Source: JAZGGS01 sp963714405
GTDB lineage: Bacteria > Bacteroidota > Ignavibacteria > Ignavibacteriales > Ignavibacteriaceae
Assembly (NCBI GenBank): GCA_963714405.1
Contig: CAVQOH010000002.1
Span: forward strand, 558,001 to 622,000
DNA length: 64,000 bases
Direction: 5' to 3'
Below are positions 1-8,718 of the stretch, in pieces (the stretch's first letter is position 1; every line of letters begins with the position of its first letter). The notes beneath the pieces are model-generated. The model did not search any database and was not told the DNA's origin. It was given only the letters and a program-made list of their open reading frames with translations. The position numbers were made by a program, and so were the translations under genes.

Positions 1-551
1 TTACAGCTTCTGTAAATAATAATGATGTTACACTGAACTGGGCTACAGCATCTGAATTAAACAACAATGGGTTCCAGGTAGAGAGAAAATCCAATGGAGA
101 ATTTGAGCCAATTGGATTTGTTCCTGGTTTTGGTACTACCAGTGAAACAAAAACATATTCATTCTCTGATGCAAATCTGAATCCTGGAGTTTATTCCTAC
201 AGGTTAAAACAAATAGATTATGATGGCAGTTTTGAATATTCTGACCCGGTTGAAGTTACTATTATTGTGCCGGATGTATATTCATTACATCAGAATTATC
301 CTAATCCATTTAACCCAACTACAAAGATTACCTTTACACTTGCTGCAAATGCAAATGTTACTTTAAAGGTATTTGATATTCTTGGGCAGGAAGTTATGAC
401 ACTCATTAACAACGATCTTACTGCAGGAGTTCATAATTATGACTTTGATGCAGCAAGCTTTAACAGTGGTGTTTACTTCTACAGGATTGAAGCTAACGGA
501 GTTGATGGATCTAATTTTACCAATGTTAAGAAAATGATCTTACTGAAGTAA
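1..551 (+). CDS. Secreted protein with T9SS C-terminal sorting domain (3' end only)
   Basis: The gene starts upstream of the window; the reading frame is set by codons starting at base 3. What remains is a fibronectin-III-like region (TASVNNNDVTLNWATASE ... YSYRLKQIDYDG) followed by a type IX secretion sorting domain: QNYPNPFNPTT, LKVFDILGQEV, SGVYFYR and a C-terminal KKMILLK. Such domains direct export across the outer membrane by the T9SS and are then cleaved. The protein part is identical to the end of the next gene (786-2864), so the two are probably recent tandem paralogues. The function of the missing N-terminal part cannot be judged. Confidence 0.9.
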   Translation, partial: TASVNNNDVTLNWATASELNNNGFQVERKSNGEFEPIGFVPGFGTTSETKTYSFSDANLNPGVYSYRLKQIDYDGSFEYSDPVEVTIIVPDVYSLHQNYPNPFNPTTKITFTLAANANVTLKVFDILGQEVMTLINNDLTAGVHNYDFDAASFNSGVYFYRIEANGVDGSNFTNVKKMILLK

Positions 552-575
552 AATTTACTCCATAATCTTCTAATT

Positions 576-608
576 AAGCCGGTTCTATCTCTTGAACCGG
601 CTTTTTTT
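576..608 (+). terminator. Rho-independent terminator
   Basis: A 10-bp stem (AAGCCGGTTC / GAACCGGCTT) at 576-585 and 594-603 with an 8-nt loop is followed by a run of T. It lies 24 nt after the stop of the partial gene. The same hairpin recurs at 2889-2922 as part of the direct repeat. Confidence 0.9.
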
Positions 609-785
609 ATTAATGCTAAATCTCTTCGAAAACTAAAGAGTTAAGTATTTGGCACAATAATTATTCTTATTAAAATTGCTTTTTTTTAAACATTCTTATT
701 GCATTAATAATTTTTTTTTTGCAATATGGTACACTAATTTTAACCCCGAATGAGGGCTTTTAATACTTAACAAGGAGGTAGCTCT

Positions 786-2864
786 ATGAAACAACTTTTC
801 AGTTTATTTTTCTTAATCATTTTTATCTCAGGTTTAGCATTTGCTCAAGTTGGTGACTCCCAAGAAACTCTTCTTGAACAAACGAGAGCACGGATCAGTG
901 AACAAACCTCAGGTGTAGATCCTGTACAACCTGTTTCCTTCCCGATAGAAGCTGTTACCCACCCGCTATTTGTTGGCGTGGATGATGTAACTGTACCGGC
1001 TTATGTTGGAGATCCGCTCACAGTAGATTGGGATTCGGTATTCGTAGGCGCGGAAGTTTGGGGTGCAGCTTATGACATTAACAACAATAAGATTTACTTT
1101 AATGATGGTACAGATCTTTACGAGTGGCCGGTTGGCGGCGGAGCCGTAACTTTTTTGGGTACAATTACAGACACAGCTGCTACAGCACTTTCAATGGTAA
1201 GTCTTGGTTTTTATAATGGTGTTTTGTACGGTACAAGGAATGTTGGCAACGAAGCAGTTTACGAGATTAACACTTCAACTTTTGTTGCGACTGTATTTAT
1301 TGATTACGCAGAAGCAGACTTTGACTTTGGAGGTCTTGCCGTTGATCCTAATACTGGTGAATTCTATGGAACCAGTGATGACACCACCCCACTTGGCTCG
1401 GGATTGTATCGTATAAATATGGATGGAACTGGAACGCTGATTACACCTTACCCGGCAGGACAGACTGACATTGATGGATTAGCAGTTAGCAATACAGGGA
1501 TAGCTTACCTGGTTACAGACCAGCAGGATAGCATTTACATTTATGACCTGGTCGGTGGCACCTACCTGCCGGCAATAGCCAATCCGTGGACATCTTCAGA
1601 AGTTTTCTGCGGTGGTGCATGGATCTATGAGGCCGGTGGTAGCGGCGGCGGAACATTCCCTGAGATTTTATATTACAAATTTGATGAAGCAGGATCAGAT
1701 TCCACTGAAAACTTTGCTGTTCCTGGCAGTGGTTTTGATTACGCACAGGTTATAGGTGCTCATACTCTTGGTTCAACAGGGCAATTTGGTGCTGCGTTAG
1801 TTGCTGGTGGTGGCACCGGTGCTGTTGATTATGTAAATACTGGCTGGATTACAGATCTCGGAGCTAGTGATTGGACCATCAGCCTGTGGTTAAACGATCT
1901 GCTCGATGTAACAAACTTGAATTACATTTTTGGAGATAACACAGCAGGTTCCTTCCGCTGCTTCTATAATGGCGTGGCTCCAACAGGTGGCATTATTCTA
2001 AGAGGTCCATCAATGACAGATGTGGGAGTTACTGGAGTACAGCCAGGTCCGTCAGTTGTTCATTTTGTGTACGATTCATCTGTCCCAGAAATAAGAGCCT
2101 ATCTAAATGGAGCATTTCAAATAAATGTGGTTCAAGCTGCACCATTGAATATTAATGGAACCGCTCCATTCAAAGTTGCGGGTTACAGTTCTTCATCAGG
2201 TATGGAAGCTGGTGGACTTTTAGATGAGTTCCGTTTTTACAACCGGGCACTTGATAGTGCAGAAGTTGCATCCACCTGGAACATTACTATTATTCCTGTT
2301 GAATTAACTTCGTTTACAGCTTCTGTAAATAATAATGATGTTACACTGAACTGGGCTACAGCATCTGAATTAAACAACAATGGGTTCCAGGTAGAGAGAA
2401 AATCCAATGGAGAATTTGAGCCAATTGGATTTGTTCCTGGTTTTGGTACTACCAGTGAAACAAAAACATATTCATTCTCTGATGCAAATCTGAATCCTGG
2501 AGTTTATTCCTACAGGTTAAAACAAATAGATTATGATGGCAGTTTTGAATATTCTGACCCGGTTGAAGTTACTATTATTGTGCCGGATGTATATTCATTA
2601 CATCAGAATTATCCTAATCCATTTAACCCAACTACAAAGATTACCTTTACACTTGCTGCAAATGCAAATGTTACTTTAAAGGTATTTGATATTCTTGGGC
2701 AGGAAGTTATGACACTCATTAACAACGATCTTACTGCAGGAGTTCATAATTATGACTTTGATGCAGCAAGCTTTAACAGTGGTGTTTACTTCTACAGGAT
2801 TGAAGCTAACGGAGTTGATGGATCTAATTTTACCAATGTTAAGAAAATGATCTTACTGAAGTAA
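786..2864 (+). CDS. Secreted LamG-domain protein with T9SS sorting domain
   Basis: 692 aa. Residues 1-20 are a signal peptide (ending LAFA-Q). Residues ~50-285 contain propeller-like repeats (GLAVDPNTGEFYG, GLYRINMDGTG, GLAVSNTGIAYLV). Residues ~290-500 resemble a LamG/concanavalin-like jelly roll (ILYYKFDEAGSDST, DWTISLWL, LDEFRFYNRALDSAEV). A fibronectin-like segment follows from ~503, and the T9SS sorting domain covers ~599-692. It is probably an extracellular or surface-attached protein; its ligand is unknown. The start is supported by a strong Shine-Dalgarno AAGGAGG at 772-778, 7 nt before ATG. The 234-bp gap upstream holds a terminator and then AT-rich sequence with no other gene. The 3' third is identical to the preceding gene. 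Confidence 0.9.
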   Translation: MKQLFSLFFLIIFISGLAFAQVGDSQETLLEQTRARISEQTSGVDPVQPVSFPIEAVTHPLFVGVDDVTVPAYVGDPLTVDWDSVFVGAEVWGAAYDINNNKIYFNDGTDLYEWPVGGGAVTFLGTITDTAATALSMVSLGFYNGVLYGTRNVGNEAVYEINTSTFVATVFIDYAEADFDFGGLAVDPNTGEFYGTSDDTTPLGSGLYRINMDGTGTLITPYPAGQTDIDGLAVSNTGIAYLVTDQQDSIYIYDLVGGTYLPAIANPWTSSEVFCGGAWIYEAGGSGGGTFPEILYYKFDEAGSDSTENFAVPGSGFDYAQVIGAHTLGSTGQFGAALVAGGGTGAVDYVNTGWITDLGASDWTISLWLNDLLDVTNLNYIFGDNTAGSFRCFYNGVAPTGGIILRGPSMTDVGVTGVQPGPSVVHFVYDSSVPEIRAYLNGAFQINVVQAAPLNINGTAPFKVAGYSSSSGMEAGGLLDEFRFYNRALDSAEVASTWNITIIPVELTSFTASVNNNDVTLNWATASELNNNGFQVERKSNGEFEPIGFVPGFGTTSETKTYSFSDANLNPGVYSYRLKQIDYDGSFEYSDPVEVTIIVPDVYSLHQNYPNPFNPTTKITFTLAANANVTLKVFDILGQEVMTLINNDLTAGVHNYDFDAASFNSGVYFYRIEANGVDGSNFTNVKKMILLK

Positions 2865-2921
2865 AATTTACTCCATAATCTTCTAATTAAGCCGGTTCTA
2901 TCTCTTGAACCGGCTTTTTTT
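2314..2921. repeat. Direct repeat, copy 2
   Basis: Second copy of the 608-bp repeat, with start, stop codon and terminator in the same register as 1-608. It begins inside the fibronectin-like part of the gene at 786-2864 as far as the window allows comparison. Confidence 0.95.
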
Positions 2922-2922
2922 T
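2889..2922 (+). terminator. Rho-independent terminator
   Basis: Same 10-bp stem (AAGCCGGTTC / GAACCGGCTT) as at 576, followed by 8 T. It ends directly at the stop codon of the convergent TspO-like gene. Confidence 0.9.
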
Positions 2923-2923
2923 A

Positions 2924-3400
2924 TTATTGGTTTATCATCCAAACATTTATGCTTAGAATTGCTGTTAGCACAACCCAAACGGAATATGGGAAAAGCATAC
3001 AGGCGGCAAGAGGACAAATACGCCAGATTAGTACAATCAAAAGGGAAATATTAAAAACCATAAGAATTGATTCAAAGAAAGCCATTCCTAAATGCTGATG
3101 TGCATAGAAAAGAATACTCCATCCTACAATTATCAGTGCATTTAATACAAACAGAATTATAATTATTTTAAAGTTTCGCTGGTTGGAATATTTATTCCAG
3201 ATTATAAGAATTGATAACGAAGTAAAAACCAGAATGAAAATCCAAACATTTTGTGTAAACATATTTACCGATATCCAATCGGGCAGGTTAACTGTTTTAT
3301 ACCATAACAGGCCAGTATTAGAAAAATGTGATGCGGCTGATGCTGTGATGATAACTAGAAGGGGGATTAACAGATAATTTATTCTTATTTTCAAAGCCAA
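2924..3400 (-). CDS. TspO/MBR family membrane protein
   Basis: 158 aa with five hydrophobic segments, the usual length and topology of TspO (bacterial homologue of the peripheral benzodiazepine receptor), which binds porphyrins and sterols. Supporting motifs are W-x-I-LFYAHQHLGMAFFES near residues 92-110 and the C-terminal PYSVWVVLTAILSINVWMIN, the typical end of the family. The N-terminal half is divergent, so assignment rests mainly on the C-terminal half. It converges with the sorting-domain gene at 786-2864. The role may be stress or tetrapyrrole handling; this is inferred from the family only. Confidence 0.8.
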   Translation of the reverse strand: MALKIRINYLLIPLLVIITASAASHFSNTGLLWYKTVNLPDWISVNMFTQNVWIFILVFTSLSILIIWNKYSNQRNFKIIIILFVLNALIIVGWSILFYAHQHLGMAFFESILMVFNISLLIVLIWRICPLAACMLFPYSVWVVLTAILSINVWMINQ

Positions 3401-3497
3401 TTTTACTTCTATCCGGTTTTACTTTTAATGTGCCAATAAAAATAGAATTCCGAAGTAAATCAAACCTTAAATTTACCCTGCTTATTTTTTACCCGTT

Positions 3498-5612
3498 TTA
3501 CTTTGCAGTAATTTGATTAATTGCATCACTTATTGTTTCAACAGGAAGCTTGCATGCTCCATTTTGGCAAACGTAAAATATTGTTTTGGCGGCAGTATAT
3601 TTGTTTTGCAGAATTTCTAGTGAGCTGTTTTTAGCGCCTCCCAAAATTGAAATGTTCGGCAAGTAATTGCTGGATATTTCTGCTCTTTTATATTCAAATT
3701 CATCTCCAACTATGGCAACCTCAAAATAAGGATATGTTAAATTCATTGCAGTGTTAATCCAGTTTGAATGAAACGCAGGATTTTTTTGAATTGATTCTCT
3801 CATAGTGGCAACCGCTTTTATAACTTTATTTTCGTAATCTTTATTTAAAAAATATGCGGATAATTTAAACAGGCCAGCAATGAATGAAGAGTTTGAAGAT
3901 GGAGTCACATTATCAGAAAAATCAATCTTTCTTGCAATAAGCGGATCATCTTCATCAGATGTAAAATAGAAAAAACCACTTTTTTCATCTTTAAAGTGTT
4001 TTAATGCATATTCAGCCAGTGATTTTGCATTAAGCAGCCAGTTTTCATCAAAGGTTGCTTCGTAAAGTTTTATAAATGCCTCAATTGTGTATGAATAATC
4101 ATCAAGAAAGGCATTGATAGTACATCGTCCATTTTTAAAATTTCTAAAAAGTCCCCCATCCTTTTTCATCATGTTTTCAAGAATAAAATTTCCATTCATT
4201 ACTGCTGCGTTAAGAAATTTCTTTTCGCCAAATGTAAAATAGGCATCAATATATCCAATAAGCATGAGGGAATTCCACCCAGTTAGTATTTTATCATCTA
4301 ATCCGGGTCTTACTCTTTTTTTCCTTTCTTCAAATATTATGTTCTTCATACCTGTAATTTTATCATCAAATTCTTTTTCACTCAAAGTATATTTTTTTAT
4401 TAAATCATCTTTTGATGATGTAATGAAAAGTATATTTCTACCATCCCAGTTGCCTTCTGATTTTACGGTAAAATAATCACAAAAAATTTGTGAATCTTCT
4501 CCCAGAAGTTTTTCAATTTGATCTTTATCCCAGGTATAAAACTTACCTTCTTCTCCTTCGGAATCGGCATCAAGCGAAGAGTAAAAACCACCGGAGTTAT
4601 CTGTTAATTCTCTTTCAATAAAATCGAGTGTTTCATAAACAACGTTTCTATACAGTTTGTTGCCTGTAACTTTATAGGCCAATGAATATAAACTAACAAG
4701 TTGTCCGTTATCGTAAAGCATTTTTTCAAAATGCGGAACAATCCATTTATCATCAGTTGAATACCGTGCAAATCCTCCTCCTAACTGATCATAAATCCCG
4801 CCCAGTGCCATCTTTGTAAGGGTAATCTTTACAGCTTCCAATGCTTCTTTATTATTAGTGTGGTAGTAAAACCTAAGCAATGATTTATATATATCCGGCA
4901 TTGGAAACTTTGGAGCACCTTTTGTACCTCCTTCATTTAAATCAATGTTATTTAGTAATCCTTTTAACACAAGGGTGAGCTCGTCTTTTGTAAACAAAAT
5001 TTTTCCATTGCTTAATCCGGGTATGTTAACGGAATTGATTGCTTCGGTTAATTTTGAAGCCTGTTGTTCAAATTTTTCGGGTTCTTTTGCGTAAAGATCT
5101 TTGAAATAATTTAAAATTTTAAGCCAATCTTCTTTTCTAAAATAAGTTCCTGCAAAGAATGGTCTGCCATCCGGCAACGTAATTATATTTAAAGGCCAGC
5201 CGCCTCTTCCAGTAATTAAGTAGGCAGCATCCATGTAAACCTGGTCAACATCAGGTCTTTCTTCTCTATCAACTTTAATAGAAACATAAAATTCATTCAT
5301 CACATTTGCTACAGTAGTATCTTCAAATGACTCGTGTTCCATCACATGGCACCAATGACATGCTGCATAACCAATGCTTATAACTATAAGTTTGTTTTCG
5401 TTTTTTGCTTTTATTAATGCCTCATCTCCCCAGGGAAACCAATCAACCGGATTGTTTGCATGCTGAAGCAAGTATGGACTTGATTCATTAATAAGTTTGT
5501 TAGTATGTTTTTTTGAATTCATGGAATTTTCCTCTTGTGCATTACAACTGGTTAAAAAAACCAAGTTTAACAGCAGATATATGAATTTTATATTGGAGAG
5601 AATTCTGTTCAC
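3498..5612 (-). CDS. DUF255 thioredoxin-fold protein (YyaL/SPATA20-like), probable lipoprotein
   Basis: About 704 aa from the GTG at 5612. The family signature is clear: NESSPYLLQHANNPVDW, then CHWCHVMEHESFED and VDREERPDVDQVYM (thioredoxin-like domain), followed by a long (alpha/alpha)6-barrel region (GGIYDQLGGGFARYSTD, PHFEKMLYDNGQL). The GTG start gives a lipoprotein signal with lipobox LTSC (Cys 23). The ATG at 5522 would give a cytoplasmic protein and has a possible Shine-Dalgarno (AGAGGA). An open frame continues up to an ATG at 5687 but would overlap the exonuclease gene. The enzymatic role of the family is not settled. I prefer the lipoprotein start because the signal is well formed. 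Confidence 0.85.
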   Translation of the reverse strand: MNRILSNIKFIYLLLNLVFLTSCNAQEENSMNSKKHTNKLINESSPYLLQHANNPVDWFPWGDEALIKAKNENKLIVISIGYAACHWCHVMEHESFEDTTVANVMNEFYVSIKVDREERPDVDQVYMDAAYLITGRGGWPLNIITLPDGRPFFAGTYFRKEDWLKILNYFKDLYAKEPEKFEQQASKLTEAINSVNIPGLSNGKILFTKDELTLVLKGLLNNIDLNEGGTKGAPKFPMPDIYKSLLRFYYHTNNKEALEAVKITLTKMALGGIYDQLGGGFARYSTDDKWIVPHFEKMLYDNGQLVSLYSLAYKVTGNKLYRNVVYETLDFIERELTDNSGGFYSSLDADSEGEEGKFYTWDKDQIEKLLGEDSQIFCDYFTVKSEGNWDGRNILFITSSKDDLIKKYTLSEKEFDDKITGMKNIIFEERKKRVRPGLDDKILTGWNSLMLIGYIDAYFTFGEKKFLNAAVMNGNFILENMMKKDGGLFRNFKNGRCTINAFLDDYSYTIEAFIKLYEATFDENWLLNAKSLAEYALKHFKDEKSGFFYFTSDEDDPLIARKIDFSDNVTPSSNSSFIAGLFKLSAYFLNKDYENKVIKAVATMRESIQKNPAFHSNWINTAMNLTYPYFEVAIVGDEFEYKRAEISSNYLPNISILGGAKNSSLEILQNKYTAAKTIFYVCQNGACKLPVETISDAINQITAK

Positions 5613-5656
5613 ATGGAATAGTATCAAATAATTAGTAATTTTTTGTGAAATGCTGG

Positions 5657-6436
5657 TTAAATAGTTAATTCTATACCAACCGGGCAATGATCTGACCCCA
5701 TGACATCAGGACGAATAAAGCCCGATTTTAATTTATTTTTAAGGTTTTCACTTATGTAGAAATAATCTATTCTCCATCCAACATTTCTTTCCCGCGCACG
5801 AGTTATCATATCCCACCAAGTATAATTTTCCGGTTTGCTATTGAACATTCTAAACGTATCAATAAAACCTGCTGCAAGAAATTTATCTATCCATTTTCTT
5901 TCTTCAGGAAGGAACCCAGATGTTTTAGAATTTTCTTTTGGTCTTGCAAGATCAATTTCTTTATGAGCTGTATTTACATCTCCGCAGATAACTATTTTTT
6001 TATTTTTCTTTAATAATTTTTTTATATGCTTCAAAAATGATTCGTAAAAATCCATTTTGTATTGAAGACGTTCTTTGGAAGCTTTGCCATTTGGGAAGTA
6101 AATATTAAACAGTATGAATTCCTTGAATTCTGTAATTATAAACCTTCCTTCGTTATCAAATTTTTTTATTCCTATACCGTTTTCAATGTTTATTGGCTCT
6201 TCCTTAGTGTATGTAACAACCCCACTATAACCCTTTTTTTCCGCAGATGAAAAATAAGCACTATATCCATTCACATTAAGTAGTTCATTTGTTAGCTGTT
6301 CCGGGTGAGCTTTTGTTTCCTGTAAGCAAAGTATATCGGGATTTGCTTTTTTAAACCAATCAAGAATTCCTTTTTTATAGGCCGCTCTTATTCCGTTTAC
6401 ATTCCAGGATAATATTTTTATTGTTTCTTTTGCCAT
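5657..6436 (-). CDS. xth: Exodeoxyribonuclease III
   Basis: 259 aa from the ATG at 6436 (MAKETIKILSWNVNGIRAA). An open frame runs 55 codons further upstream, but that part is low-complexity and not family-like. Endonuclease/exonuclease/phosphatase fold: WNVNGIRA and LQETK (metal-binding Glu), GYSGVVTY, GDVNTAH (catalytic Asp/Asn), NVGWRIDYFY, and SDHCPVG (catalytic His). It acts in base-excision repair as an AP endonuclease and 3'-5' exonuclease. Its end lies within 45 nt of the DUF255 gene start. Confidence 0.95.
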   Translation of the reverse strand: MAKETIKILSWNVNGIRAAYKKGILDWFKKANPDILCLQETKAHPEQLTNELLNVNGYSAYFSSAEKKGYSGVVTYTKEEPINIENGIGIKKFDNEGRFIITEFKEFILFNIYFPNGKASKERLQYKMDFYESFLKHIKKLLKKNKKIVICGDVNTAHKEIDLARPKENSKTSGFLPEERKWIDKFLAAGFIDTFRMFNSKPENYTWWDMITRARERNVGWRIDYFYISENLKNKLKSGFIRPDVMGSDHCPVGIELTI

Positions 6437-6459
6437 AATAATTTTTTGTTTATTAATAA

Positions 6460-7896
6460 TTAACTTCCTACAGCCAGCAACCAAATTTGTGTTATAAAAA
6501 ATGTAACAACCAAACCCAATACAATTGGCAGAAATGTAGAAACTGCAGCCCATTTTATACTTTTCGTTTCTTTGTAAATAGTGTATATAGTTGTTGAACA
6601 CGGGTTATGGAGCAAACTGAAAAGCATAAGGTTAATGCCTGTTAAAAGAGTCCATCCTCCCGCTGTCAATATATCTTTTGTAGCACCAATTGATTCAAGC
6701 TCAAACATTACCCCAGCGCCTTCACCAACTCCAGCCATTCCCAAACTCATTACTGTAAGCATAAGTACAGTTGGAATTACAATTTCATTTGCCGGTATTG
6801 CAATTATGTATGCTAAAACAATAACACCATTTAATCCAAATAGAAATGCAACAGGGTTTATCCAATTCATAAAGACATTTGCAATGGATTCTCCTCCTAT
6901 TGTAATATTTCCAACAAGCCAGATTACAATTCCCGCAGGAATTGCAAACATCACAGCACGCCAAAGTACAAAAATGGTTCTATCTATCAGAGAAGTATAA
7001 AGCGCTTGAAGAAATCGCGGTGGCCGGTAAGGTGGAAGTTCAAGGCTGAATGCAGAGGCTTCTCCCTTAAGCATAGTTTTTGATAAACCCCAGGATACTA
7101 TCAAGCTAAAAGCAATTCCAAGTAATGCAACCAAAACTACCGCAGCTGCAGAAAAAATACCTGCCAGATAAGCGGGGACTGCACTTCCAATAAAAATTGT
7201 TGCAATTAATATTTGGGTTGGCCATCTACCGTTACATAAAGAAAAGTTATTGGTAATAATTGCTATCAATCTTTCTCTTGGACTATCTATAACTCTTGCT
7301 GCAACTACACCTGCGGCATTACATCCAAAACCCATTGCCATTGTTAATGCTTGTTTACCGTGTGCACCAACCTTTTTATAAAGGTTATCCATATTAAAAG
7401 CTACTCTCGGTAAGTAGCCAAGATCTTCAAGCAAAGTAAACAGCGGAAAAAATATTGCCATTGGTGGAAGCATAACACTAATAACCCAGGCCATTGCAAG
7501 ATAAGCACCATCAATAAGAACACCATCTAACCAGAATGGTAAACCAATTGAAGAAGAAAGATCTTTTAATAGTGGGTGCACCGTATCAAGGAAAAAAACA
7601 GCTAGCATTCCGGAAGGAACATTTGCCCCTTCAACAGTTAACCAGAAAACAACTGCAAGAATTATAAACATAACCGGGAATCCAAGATAACGGCTGGTTA
7701 ATATTCTATCCAAGTTTTTTTCCCAGCTGAATTTTGGTTTTTCCTTTGGCATCGTAACTGCTTTGCCCGCAATTGAAGCTGCATTTTCATAAATAGATTC
7801 CATTAATGTATCATGAAAATCTTCGCCTATCTCCCATCGCAAATTATTTGCAGTTGCAAGAATTGAATTTTTGTTACTTTTTAATTTATTATCCAT
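6460..7896 (-). CDS. feoB: FeoB membrane (permease) domain, separate protein
   Basis: 478 aa from the ATG at 7896. It corresponds to the C-terminal transmembrane half of FeoB with two Gate domains. About nine hydrophobic helices follow an N-terminal soluble stretch. FeoB core motifs are present: LLEDLGYLPRVAFNMD, GFGCNAAGVVAAR (conserved Cys) and LCNGRWPTQ (second conserved Cys). The GTP-binding half is encoded by the gene just upstream (10-nt gap), so FeoB is split into two polypeptides. An in-frame extension to 7974 would overlap the G-domain gene and is less likely. It probably imports Fe(II) as a complex with the G-domain protein. Confidence 0.92.
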   Translation of the reverse strand: MDNKLKSNKNSILATANNLRWEIGEDFHDTLMESIYENAASIAGKAVTMPKEKPKFSWEKNLDRILTSRYLGFPVMFIILAVVFWLTVEGANVPSGMLAVFFLDTVHPLLKDLSSSIGLPFWLDGVLIDGAYLAMAWVISVMLPPMAIFFPLFTLLEDLGYLPRVAFNMDNLYKKVGAHGKQALTMAMGFGCNAAGVVAARVIDSPRERLIAIITNNFSLCNGRWPTQILIATIFIGSAVPAYLAGIFSAAAVVLVALLGIAFSLIVSWGLSKTMLKGEASAFSLELPPYRPPRFLQALYTSLIDRTIFVLWRAVMFAIPAGIVIWLVGNITIGGESIANVFMNWINPVAFLFGLNGVIVLAYIIAIPANEIVIPTVLMLTVMSLGMAGVGEGAGVMFELESIGATKDILTAGGWTLLTGINLMLFSLLHNPCSTTIYTIYKETKSIKWAAVSTFLPIVLGLVVTFFITQIWLLAVGS

Positions 7897-7906
7897 CACT
7901 GTTTTA

Positions 7907-8710
7907 CTATTCTGTTTTCTCAGTCTCCAAAACCGAGTGTTTAATATTTCCAAGTTCTCCTGAACTAATTGCATCGATTACACTTTGATCTCCTTCAAGC
8001 AATCTTAATGATACCCATCTTACGTTTGGTAGATTTGGAAATTCCCCCTTAATTTTTTGCGATAATTGTTCCACTGCGTAGTTCAGCTCTTTGGATCTAC
8101 TTTTTAACCGATGGGGTTTGCAAACATATTTGCCTGTGGCAACTTCATAAATGGCATTTAGTAAAATATCAATTCCTAATCCGCTACGTGCGGCAGTTGG
8201 TATAACAGGCACGCCAAGTTCTTTCGATAAAGTTCGTTCATTAATGCTGATATTATTTCTTTCTGCTTCATCAATCAGATTTAAACATACTACTACATTG
8301 TTAGTTATTTCTAAAACCTGTAGAGTTAAGTTTAAATTTCTTTCAAGACGGGTTGCATCTACAACAATAACAGTAACATCCGGCTGCCCAAATAAAATAA
8401 AATTCCTTGCAACTTCTTCATCAGTACTTGTTGAAAGTAAAGAATACGTTCCTGGTAAATCAACTAACTTGAATTTGTATCCGCTGTATTCAAACCCCCC
8501 TTCTGCGCGTGTAACTGTTTTACCCGGCCAGTTACCTGTATGTTGTCTTAATCCTGTAAGATTATTAAAAACGGTACTTTTCCCTGTATTTGGATTTCCT
8601 GCAAGTGCAACAACAAAATCGAAATTGTCCATACTTATACCAAGTTTCTTAAGGTTACCGGTATTGTGTACAGGGCAGGTTTCGCAATTCTTTTTACTAT
8701 TATCTATCAT
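7907..8710 (-). CDS. feoB: FeoB small GTPase domain protein
   Basis: 267 aa, equal to the G domain plus GDI helices of FeoB with no membrane part. G1 is GNPNTGKST, G3 is DLPGTYSL, G4 is NLID and G5 is near ARSGLGI. The N-terminus has an extra ~30 residues with a Cys pair (CETC) before the usual start of the domain. The stop codon is 10 nt before the ATG of the permease half, so both are probably translated from one mRNA. No sign of a frameshift joins the two: each has its own start and the junction has no shared sequence in another frame. Works in Fe(II) uptake. Confidence 0.93.
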   Translation of the reverse strand: MIDNSKKNCETCPVHNTGNLKKLGISMDNFDFVVALAGNPNTGKSTVFNNLTGLRQHTGNWPGKTVTRAEGGFEYSGYKFKLVDLPGTYSLLSTSTDEEVARNFILFGQPDVTVIVVDATRLERNLNLTLQVLEITNNVVVCLNLIDEAERNNISINERTLSKELGVPVIPTAARSGLGIDILLNAIYEVATGKYVCKPHRLKSRSKELNYAVEQLSQKIKGEFPNLPNVRWVSLRLLEGDQSVIDAISSGELGNIKHSVLETEKTE

Positions 8711-8718
8711 ATTACAAT

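Larger units (their letters stand above)
1..608. repeat. Direct repeat, copy 1 (cut by window edge)
   Basis: Bases 1-608 match 2314-2921 without a difference that I could find by eye. The repeat covers the last ~183 codons of a secreted protein gene, the stop codon and the terminator hairpin. The left boundary lies outside the window. The match ends inside the terminator T-run (7 T here, 8 T in copy 2). No inverted ends or transposase are visible, so this looks like tandem gene duplication or gene conversion, not a mobile element. Confidence 0.95.

Noticed and set aside
1..2921. Mobile element as the cause of the 608-bp repeat
   Set aside because: No transposase, terminal inverted repeats or target duplication; the repeat is coding sequence plus terminator.
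6437..6601. N-terminal extension of exonuclease III in the open frame
   Set aside because: The first 55 residues have no family similarity and cover the 3' end of the FeoB permease gene; MAKETIKILSWNVNG is the family start.
7897..7974. Longer FeoB permease overlapping the G-domain gene, as a possible programmed frameshift
   Set aside because: The overlap codes for no FeoB sequence, and each half has a complete domain with its own start. A split gene is simpler.
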